A DNA stretch of 5,513 nucleotides from Mycobacterium sp. (GTDB lineage: Bacteria; Actinomycetota; Actinomycetes; Mycobacteriales; Mycobacteriaceae): positions 1 through 5,513 of the forward strand of contig JAOPWF010000646.1 of the NCBI GenBank assembly GCA_025965815.1, in the 5' to 3' direction. Made by a program: the position numbers and the translations under genes. Under the pieces are notes generated by a model, which saw only the letters and a program-made list of their open reading frames with translations, was not told the DNA's origin and searched no databases. This document shows positions 1-4,725 of the stretch, piece after piece. The number at the start of each line of letters is the position of its first letter. Position 1 is the first letter of the stretch.

Positions 1-89
1 GGTCCGGACATGCCGAATGTGAAGGCCGATCCGATCGCGAACACGAGACCGAGCCGGAACTGGTCCTGGCTACGCTGTTGCATCAACAT
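1..89 (-). CDS. EamA/DMT-family transporter, N-terminal fragment
   Basis: This is the start of a gene reading leftward and cut by the window edge. The 29 visible codons begin MLMQQRSQDQFRLGLVFAIG and continue SAFTFGMSG. A short polar N-terminus leads into a hydrophobic first membrane helix (about residues 13-28) ending in an FGxSG motif, which is typical of the first helix of EamA-domain drug/metabolite transporters. These are usually ten-helix inner-membrane proteins that export metabolites or drugs; the substrate cannot be told from this fragment. The ATG at 89 is chosen over the ATG at 83 because a GGAGG site sits 8 nt upstream of it. The gene is divergent from the CGNR zinc-finger gene and shares about 80 nt of upstream DNA with it, which suggests joint regulation. 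The family call rests on about 29 residues, so it is likely rather than certain. Confidence 0.65.
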   Translation of the reverse strand, partial: MLMQQRSQDQFRLGLVFAIGSAFTFGMSG

Positions 90-97
90 TCGACACA

Positions 98-102
98 CCT
101 CC
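98..102 (-). promoter_or_regulatory. Shine-Dalgarno site of the EamA gene
   Basis: The minus strand reads GGAGG here, 8 nt before the ATG at 89. The strong match and good spacing settle the start of the transporter fragment. Confidence 0.65.
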
Positions 103-118
103 CCGGGAATGTAATGAG

Positions 119-124
119 TAAAAT
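119..124 (+). promoter_or_regulatory. Possible -10 hexamer (TAAAAT) for the CGNR gene
   Basis: TAAAAT matches the SigA -10 consensus TATAAT at 5 of 6 bases and lies in an AT-rich island in otherwise GC-rich DNA. It would start transcription near 131, giving a leader of about 38 nt before the ATG at 169. No good -35 hexamer stands at the usual distance, which is common for mycobacterial promoters. A second candidate, TACTAT, lies at 125-130. The hexamer is inside the first copy of the direct repeat, so a protein bound there would block it. Confidence 0.35.
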
Positions 125-150
125 TACTATTGGTCATGACCGTACGGCCG

Positions 151-157
151 AAGGGGG
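151..157 (+). promoter_or_regulatory. Ribosome binding site that favours the ATG at 169
   Basis: AAGGGGG lies 11 nt before the ATG at 169 and only 2 nt before the ATG at 160, so it can serve only the former. The upstream in-frame starts (TTG 130, ATG 136) have no purine-rich site. Confidence 0.45.
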
Positions 158-168
158 TCATGAGTCAA

Positions 169-723
169 ATGATTTTTAGTCATGACACAGAACTCACATT
201 GCGCGCCGCATGTGCGCTGGTCAACACCGATCGGGTCGACGGCGAGCAGCTGGGCGATCAGCCGACGCTGGACGAGTACCTCAACGGTTACGGCTGGACC
301 GGCCGACGTGACCACGACGATGCCGAACTGGAGTCGGTACACCAGCTTCGTCGCAGGCTGGGCCGGATCTGGGCGGCCGCCGAGGACGAGGAACGCGCTG
401 TCGGGCAGGTGAACGCGCTGCTGAGCGACACCCGCGCCGCGCCATGGCTGACGCGGCACAAGGAAATGCCGGAATGGCATCTGCACCTGGCCTCCATCCA
501 TGACCCGCTGGCCCAGCGGATGGGCGCGGAGATGGCGATGGCACTTGCCGACCTGGTCCGCGCGGGGGAGTTGCGGCGATTGAAGATCTGTTTCGCCCCC
601 GACTGCGAGGCGGTACTGGTCGACCTGTCCCGCAACCGGTCACGCATCTTCTGCGACACCGGCAACTGTGGCAACCGCCAGCACGTCGCGGCCTACCGCG
701 AGCGGCGGGCGCAGGCCGACTAG
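169..723 (+). CDS. CGNR zinc-finger (ABATE-type) putative transcription regulator
   Basis: The protein has 184 residues from the ATG at 169. The N-terminus (MIFSHDTELTLRAACALVNT) matches the opening of ABATE-domain proteins, described as putative stress-induced regulators. The middle is mostly helical. The C-terminus carries the CGNR zinc finger: Cys141 and Cys146 (C-x4-C), a basic stretch (LSRNRSR), then Cys162 and Cys167 (C-x4-C), with Cys167 starting the signature CGNR, followed by a basic tail (AAYRERR). All four predicted zinc ligands are present, so the protein is probably intact and binds DNA. The start was chosen by the AAGGGGG site and by family-like N-terminal sequence; TTG 130, ATG 136 and ATG 160 are in-frame alternatives that would add a non-family-like MTVRPKGVMSQ stretch. 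It is divergent from the EamA transporter, so control of that gene and of itself is plausible. Family call firm; the target is inferred. Confidence 0.9.
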   Translation: MIFSHDTELTLRAACALVNTDRVDGEQLGDQPTLDEYLNGYGWTGRRDHDDAELESVHQLRRRLGRIWAAAEDEERAVGQVNALLSDTRAAPWLTRHKEMPEWHLHLASIHDPLAQRMGAEMAMALADLVRAGELRRLKICFAPDCEAVLVDLSRNRSRIFCDTGNCGNRQHVAAYRERRAQAD

Positions 724-726
724 CGA

Positions 727-3700
727 TCAGCCGAACAAGTCCCGCGCGCGCGCCAGCTCGGGCCAGTCGCTGCCCTCTGGGAAGCGTTTGATCGCGTCGG
801 CGAGCACTTGCCGTGCCACCTCGCCACGGAGTTCGAAATCGTCTACCGCGGTGCGTAATTCGAAGATAGCCGCACCCTGCCGGCGGGCGAGTTCGAGCGC
901 GGCGGCGATGTCAGCTTGCCCTGCGTCGTGCTCGGTGTGGGTACGGGCGCGCAGTCGCAGCAGTTCGGCGTCGTAGAAGGACATGCCGGTGTCGTGCGCG
1001 TGCGAGAGTGCGATGTTCAATCGGGCGTTGGCCTGCTCGGGTTTGCCGGCGGCGATCAACAGCCGCGCCAGCACGCTGTCGTAGAAAGTGAGATAGAGGC
1101 TCACGTCGAACGTGCGCCACGTGTCCACGAATCTTGTGACCGACTCGATGTGGACCGACAGACCGCTGGGGTCCTGATCGCCTGCGCCGAGCGCGGCCAG
1201 TGCGCGAACGGTGGCCTCCTGAGCCGCCCCCACCACTCGCCATTGGTCGAAGCCGTGCTGCTCGCCCAGGTCCGACAGTCCTGAGGCCAGTAACGCCGCC
1301 CAGTCGAGCCGGCCGGATTCGATGCGCATCCAGCCCTCGAGGAAACGCGCGTTGGCAAGACTGTACGGACCCCGGGGAAAGGCAGTCTGTTCGGCCCGTC
1401 GCACCGCTTGTGCCAGTTCAGCGTCGGCGCCGGTGACGTCACCGCCGACGAAGTGGGACAGACCCAAGTGAATGTGCGAGGTTGCGATGGGGTCGTGCGG
1501 CATGAACCAGACGGCGTCGATCTCGTCCTCATCCGTAGCGGCCAGTTCCTCGTTGGCGTGTTCGAGGCCGGCGCGGGCGGCACTGAACTCACCACGAGCC
1601 CAGGTCATGACGCCGGACAGGACGTCGATCCAAGAGCGGAACCACTGCCGCTCCTCCCCGACGCCAGCGCGCAGCGACGCGAGAACCTGCTCCGCCCGTC
1701 GCAGGTCGGCACGCCCGCCGTAATAGATCGCCAGGGCAAACAACGTCGCGACCAGCTCGTCGTCACGCAGGTCGGTGCCGCCGAGTTGCAGACACCGCTC
1801 GAAGTCCTCCGCCGCCGCGCGGACGGGATAGCCCCGGGCGGTTGCAGTCAGTAACCCTCGCCGCAACCGAACGGCCATCTCGCGACGGTCGCGATCCCGG
1901 CCAGGGGCGGCGCGGTCGAGCCACGCGAGGGCGTTGGTCAAGTAGGTGCGTGCCTCTGCGAGCGAGCCGCGGCGCCGCGCATCGGTCGATGCCTGTTGGT
2001 AGGCCGATGCCGCGTCGTCGAACCGCTCTGCGTGCTCGTAGTGAACGGCGATGAGCCCCCAGTCCTGGTCCGCGCCCACCAGGGCATCGGCTACCCGGGC
2101 GTGCAGCCCCCGGCGCACGCTCGGTGGCGCCATCTCTGCGGCCACCTCTCGAAGGAGCTCGTGGCGAAAACGCCAGCCATCGGCTCCCCAGGGCTCGAGT
2201 ACCAGCGCGTCCTCGAGCTCATCGATTACATCGTCGAGGTCAGCCTCATCCAGTGTGCATACCGCCCCCAACAGACTGTGATCGACGTGTCGGCCGATGA
2301 TGGCGGCCGCTTCCACCACCGGCACCACGTTCGCACTGGCGCGCAGCCGGGCAAACAACGGCTCATAGAGCGCCTCCGGCACTTGCGGCTCGTGTGCGAC
2401 GTCCACCCGCGGTCCGAGATCGGGGTCGCGTGGCGTCGACGTGAGCCCATCGACTACTTGCTCAATGTAGAACGGCACCCCGTCGCACCGACCGCGCACC
2501 AGCGCCCGATCCTCAGCGGTCAAGCTCGGATTCAGCGCCACTATCAGGGCGTTGGTCTGTTCATCGGTCAGCGGCTTCAGGTCGAACACCTTGACCGGCC
2601 AGCTGTCGGGCAGCCACCTGCCGGGTCGACCGGTCATGACCACGAGCAACCGACCTTCGCCCGCGTCCAACAGCGAACCGAGGATTTCGAGGGTGGATGG
2701 ATCGAACCAGTGCAGATCCTCAGCGACCAGCAGCGCCGGTCCGCTACCCAGACAGGCCACTAGATACCGTTGCACCGCAACGGCAATCAGGCCGTAGAGC
2801 TTGCGCCCCTCGGCGGGGACGGGCTCATAGCCCGCGTCGCTGCCGATGCCGAGCACTGGCGCCAACATCGGCACGAAGCCGACCGGGTCGAGCACACGCC
2901 TGGCCAGTTCGGCTTTCAGCAGTCGCAATCGCGCTGCCGGATCTGTGAGGCGGCCGATGCCACAGTGGCGCTCCAGGAGAGTCCGCACCGGGTGCAGGCC
3001 GGCGTCGGTGTGAAACGGTGAACCGGTCAGCTCCAGGACGACCGCGCCGGAGGCCTCGACAAGCTCGGCGGCGGCGGCCGCGAGCCGTGACTTACCGATC
3101 CCGGCCTCACCGCGAAAAACGATTCCGGGCGTGCTCAAGGTGCCGGCCTGTGCGCGAGCCCAGCTCTTGGCCAGGCGGCCCTGTTCGCGTCCGCGGCCCA
3201 CCAATGGACCCTGACCGGATCGGGGGGTCTGAACGCGCTCAGCCAACACCTGGTGATGGACGATCAACCCGTCAACGCCCTTGACCGCGGCTGCCGGTCG
3301 CGCCTGCAACTCAAACGCTTCGCTGATCAGCGGTGCGACGGCGTCGGAAATGACGACGGTCCCGGGCGCCGCCAAACCTGACACCCGAGCCGCCAGGTTC
3401 GCCGCCAATCCATACACATCGTCTTGGGACGTGTCGAGGTAGACCAGGCCGCGGTGCACACCAACCCGGACGTCGATGTTCACCCCGAAGCGTCGCTGGG
3501 CCTGCTCACGGAGGCGGGCCACTTCGCGGGTGATCTGCAGCCCGGCCAACACCGCTCGGCTCACGTCGTTCTCGTGTGCGCGAGGGTGACCGAATACGGC
3601 CAGCAGGCCGTCACCCTTCGTCGAGCCGATATGACCCTCAAAACGATTCACGATGGACAGCACCTGTTCGCGGTAGCGTCCCACCAGCAGGCGGTAGGTC

Positions 3701-3945
3701 TCGGGCTCCACCTGGGTGGACAGCGCCGTCGAATCCACCAGATCGGCGAAAAGAATCGTCAACCGCCGAATCTCACCCCCAACCCTCGGGGCGGCCAGCA
3801 GATCCTCAGCATCGGAATTCCCACCGTCAACAGCAAGCACCTGGCCGGCGAGTGCCGTCGCGGTGACGCGATCACCGCGGTTGATCGCCGCGACCGCCCG
3901 GTCGATCAGTTCATCGACCGACGTGCGACGTTCACCAGTGCCCAC
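727..3945 (-). CDS. Class III nucleotide cyclase / STAND-type ATPase / TPR-like signalling protein
   Basis: The predicted soluble protein has 1072 residues. Residues 10-52 form a short helical repeat-like N-terminus (DELIDRAVAAINRGDR). Residues 60-215 are a class III adenylate/guanylate cyclase domain: metal-binding Asp68 (FADLVDST) and Asp112 (KGDG), Asp176, and the transition-state pair Asn183/Arg187 (NLAAR). The usual substrate-selecting Lys, three residues before the GD, is Ser108, with a Lys at 110 instead. Residues 245-510 are a P-loop ATPase with Walker A GEAGIGKS (279-286) and Walker B LLVAEDLHW (405-413). Residues 520-620 look like the helical region following STAND/AAA modules, and about 625-1050 is Ala/Leu/Arg-rich TPR-like helix. 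No C-terminal LuxR HTH is seen, unlike some related mycobacterial proteins. The GTG at 3945 has GGGAGG 5 nt upstream. Expected role: making cAMP or cGMP, gated by ATP or ligand binding. Signal unknown. Confidence 0.9.
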   Translation of the reverse strand: MGTGERRTSVDELIDRAVAAINRGDRVTATALAGQVLAVDGGNSDAEDLLAAPRVGGEIRRLTILFADLVDSTALSTQVEPETYRLLVGRYREQVLSIVNRFEGHIGSTKGDGLLAVFGHPRAHENDVSRAVLAGLQITREVARLREQAQRRFGVNIDVRVGVHRGLVYLDTSQDDVYGLAANLAARVSGLAAPGTVVISDAVAPLISEAFELQARPAAAVKGVDGLIVHHQVLAERVQTPRSGQGPLVGRGREQGRLAKSWARAQAGTLSTPGIVFRGEAGIGKSRLAAAAAELVEASGAVVLELTGSPFHTDAGLHPVRTLLERHCGIGRLTDPAARLRLLKAELARRVLDPVGFVPMLAPVLGIGSDAGYEPVPAEGRKLYGLIAVAVQRYLVACLGSGPALLVAEDLHWFDPSTLEILGSLLDAGEGRLLVVMTGRPGRWLPDSWPVKVFDLKPLTDEQTNALIVALNPSLTAEDRALVRGRCDGVPFYIEQVVDGLTSTPRDPDLGPRVDVAHEPQVPEALYEPLFARLRASANVVPVVEAAAIIGRHVDHSLLGAVCTLDEADLDDVIDELEDALVLEPWGADGWRFRHELLREVAAEMAPPSVRRGLHARVADALVGADQDWGLIAVHYEHAERFDDAASAYQQASTDARRRGSLAEARTYLTNALAWLDRAAPGRDRDRREMAVRLRRGLLTATARGYPVRAAAEDFERCLQLGGTDLRDDELVATLFALAIYYGGRADLRRAEQVLASLRAGVGEERQWFRSWIDVLSGVMTWARGEFSAARAGLEHANEELAATDEDEIDAVWFMPHDPIATSHIHLGLSHFVGGDVTGADAELAQAVRRAEQTAFPRGPYSLANARFLEGWMRIESGRLDWAALLASGLSDLGEQHGFDQWRVVGAAQEATVRALAALGAGDQDPSGLSVHIESVTRFVDTWRTFDVSLYLTFYDSVLARLLIAAGKPEQANARLNIALSHAHDTGMSFYDAELLRLRARTHTEHDAGQADIAAALELARRQGAAIFELRTAVDDFELRGEVARQVLADAIKRFPEGSDWPELARARDLFG

Positions 3946-3950
3946 ACGTC

Positions 3951-3956
3951 CCTCCC
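3951..3956 (-). promoter_or_regulatory. Shine-Dalgarno site that sets the cyclase start
   Basis: The minus strand reads GGGAGG, 5 nt before the GTG at 3945. It favours this start over the GTG at 3963 and over an open-frame extension to 4089, neither of which has a comparable site. Confidence 0.6.
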
Positions 3957-3975
3957 AGCTCACAGACGCGCACTG

Positions 3976-3981
3976 AGCATA
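3976..3981 (-). promoter_or_regulatory. Possible -10 hexamer (TATGCT) for the cyclase gene
   Basis: TATGCT on the minus strand fits the mycobacterial TAnnnT pattern and would place the transcript start near 3969, giving a leader of about 24 nt. No clear -35 is visible, so this is a weak call. Confidence 0.25.
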
Positions 3982-4039
3982 CCGACCGAAGCGCTTACGA
4001 CATGAGGCATATTTGCTGGTAAGCCCCGGGGACGTCCGA

Positions 4040-4055
4040 AACGTTGTGCAACATT
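4040..4055. promoter_or_regulatory. Imperfect 16-bp palindrome upstream of the cyclase gene
   Basis: The arms AACGTTG and CAACATT (6 of 7 paired) flank a 2-nt centre. It lies about 95 nt upstream of the cyclase GTG, a reasonable position for a dimeric repressor or activator site. The binding protein is unknown. Confidence 0.3.
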
Positions 4056-4209
4056 CCGCGACCCCATCCGGACATCTTCCCAAAAACAAACGGTGGTCGC
4101 TCGTCGACGCGGTGGGGAAGTCGCTGCGCTAGGCCCCGCGCCTGCCTTTTCGGTGATGCGGCGCGACAAGCTCTGTCGTGATTATCCCTACGAGACTTGC
4201 CTACTGTCA

Positions 4210-4239
4210 GTTTGCGTTTGCAAATTAATTGTCGCAAAC
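4210..4239. promoter_or_regulatory. AT-rich inverted repeat, candidate operator of the dioxygenase operon
   Basis: A perfect 7-bp inverted repeat, GTTTGCG (4210-4216) and CGCAAAC (4233-4239), encloses 16 nt that contain two further palindromes, TTTGCAAA (4217-4224) and AATTAATT (4223-4230). The left arm is also partly repeated in tandem (GTTTGC at 4210 and 4216). The AT-rich core stands out from the GC-rich surroundings. At about 115-140 nt upstream of the membrane protein start it could bind a TetR- or AraC-like regulator. A transcript hairpin is less likely because of the long loop and the lack of a T-run. Confidence 0.45.
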
Positions 4240-4323
4240 AGAGTCGTCGTAGCGACCCAGTATCGGGCCTCAGCTCCGGAAATGCGCGAGCGCGTCTACA
4301 CCCCATTTGCTGTCGCCCGAGCC

Positions 4324-4329
4324 TACGAT
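4324..4329 (+). promoter_or_regulatory. Possible -10 hexamer (TACGAT) for the membrane protein/dioxygenase operon
   Basis: TACGAT fits TAnnnT and would start transcription near 4336, about 17 nt before the first gene. The nearest -35-like sequence (TTGCTG, 4307-4312) is only 11 nt away, too close to pair with it. A weak call. Confidence 0.25.
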
Positions 4330-4352
4330 CTAACTGAACGCTGGGGGGCTTG

Positions 4353-4721
4353 ATGATGTTGAATTCGGGTGTTGCTCGCAAGACACTTGCGGTGATCAGA
4401 ATTCTGACCGGTACCGCGGGCCTGGTGGCTCCGGAGCTGCTGCTGAGACGGCTTGGCGTCGACACCACGAAAGATCGGTCCGGTGTCTACCCCTTCCGCA
4501 TGTTCGGCATTCGCACCATTGTCATCGGCGTCGACCTGCTGCAGCTGACTGGTGACGATCTACGGCGGGCCACGAAGGTGGCCGTTCTGATCCATGCGAC
4601 CGACACGGTCTCCGCAGCGACCACAGTGGTCCGGGGCAACCTGCCACACAAGCAGGCCCTCGTGGCGACCGGGCTCTCCGCGGTCAACACGGTTCTTGCG
4701 CTCATCGCGTGGAAGGCCTGA
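4353..4721 (+). CDS. Small predicted four-helix membrane protein of unknown function (DUF4267-like)
   Basis: The protein has 122 residues and no catalytic motif that I recognise. It has four hydrophobic stretches, at about residues 11-33, 51-67, 73-93 and 100-119, with short basic or polar links (LLRRLGVDTTKDRSG, DDLRRATK, RGNLPHK). A YPFRMFGIR motif at 46-54 precedes the second stretch. Size and topology recall small DUF4267-like actinobacterial membrane proteins, but that is a resemblance and not a firm family assignment. The start is ambiguous: TTG 4350, ATG 4353 and ATG 4356 are adjacent, behind a G-run (4343-4348) 4 to 7 nt away. It is followed after 4 nt by the alpha-dioxygenase-like gene, whose ribosome site lies in its last codons. 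An accessory role in the membrane for that enzyme is plausible but inferred. Confidence 0.8.
   Translation: MMLNSGVARKTLAVIRILTGTAGLVAPELLLRRLGVDTTKDRSGVYPFRMFGIRTIVIGVDLLQLTGDDLRRATKVAVLIHATDTVSAATTVVRGNLPHKQALVATGLSAVNTVLALIAWKA
4711..4716 (+). promoter_or_regulatory. Ribosome binding site of the dioxygenase gene, inside the preceding gene
   Basis: GGAAGG ends 9 nt before the ATG at 4726 and lies within the last codons of the membrane protein gene. This supports the chosen start and suggests translational coupling of the pair. Confidence 0.55.
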
Positions 4722-4725
4722 TCAG

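Larger units (their letters stand above)
111..187. repeat. Imperfect 30-bp direct repeat with phased GTCATGAC-like octamers (candidate operator array)
   Basis: Positions 111-140 and 157-186 match at 24 of 30 bases, with a 46-bp period. Each copy begins and ends with a related octamer: GTAATGAG at 111, GTCATGAC at 133, GTCATGAG at 157 and GTCATGAC at 179. Octamer starts are therefore 22, 24 and 22 bp apart, about two helical turns each. The octamer at 133 is the core of a perfect 10-bp palindrome, GGTCATGACC (132-141). The first copy also contains the inverted repeat GTAAT-7 nt-ATTAC (111-127). The array covers the divergent EamA/CGNR upstream region and runs over the CGNR start codon. That layout fits cooperative binding by a regulator, possibly the CGNR protein itself, but the binding protein is inferred and unproven. 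Confidence 0.6.
3946..4352. other. Divergent intergenic region, about 400 nt, no supported gene
   Basis: This stretch separates the cyclase gene from the membrane protein/dioxygenase operon, and both are transcribed away from it. Open frames cross it on both strands (for example 4093-4353 plus), but they lack ribosome sites, family-like sequence and the GC-rich third positions of the neighbours. It holds several palindromes: CCCCGGGG (4024-4031), GGACGTCC (4030-4037), the imperfect inverted repeat at 4040-4055 and the AT-rich site at 4210-4239. It most likely carries the promoters and operators of both flanking units. No tRNA, riboswitch or rho-independent terminator was recognised. Confidence 0.6.

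Noticed and set aside
130..168. Longer starts (TTG 130, ATG 136, ATG 160) for the CGNR protein
   Set aside because: None has a well-spaced ribosome site, and the added residues are not family-like. The region also contains the direct repeat, which suits non-coding DNA.
1431..1444. Perfect 14-bp palindrome CGGTGACGTCACCG
   Set aside because: It sits inside the cyclase coding sequence (encoding a Gly-Gly-Asp-Val-Thr run), and GC-rich palindromes of this size arise readily in such DNA. No regulatory context is visible.
1996..2763. 255-codon open frame on the plus strand, antisense to the cyclase gene
   Set aside because: It lies wholly inside the well-supported cyclase/ATPase gene. Long antisense frames are normal in GC-rich coding DNA, and the sequence resembles no known family.
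3424..4005. 193-codon open frame on the plus strand opposite the cyclase domain
   Set aside because: The minus strand encodes the conserved cyclase motifs here; the plus-strand product has no recognisable domain.
3946..4089. Extension of the cyclase protein by 48 residues to the upstream TTG at 4089
   Set aside because: The extra residues (Cys- and Arg-rich, such as CRKRFGRYAQCASVSWEGR) do not look like the family, while the GTG at 3945 has a strong GGGAGG site.
4093..4353. Open frame of 86 codons on the plus strand whose TGA overlaps the ATG of the membrane protein gene
   Set aside because: It has no ribosome site, no family-like sequence and mixed third-position composition, and it runs through the AT-rich palindrome at 4210-4239. 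The stop/start overlap looks accidental.
3995..4468. 157-codon open frame on the minus strand across the intergenic region and the start of the membrane protein gene
   Set aside because: It overlaps the start of a better-supported gene on the other strand, has no ribosome site and matches no known family.
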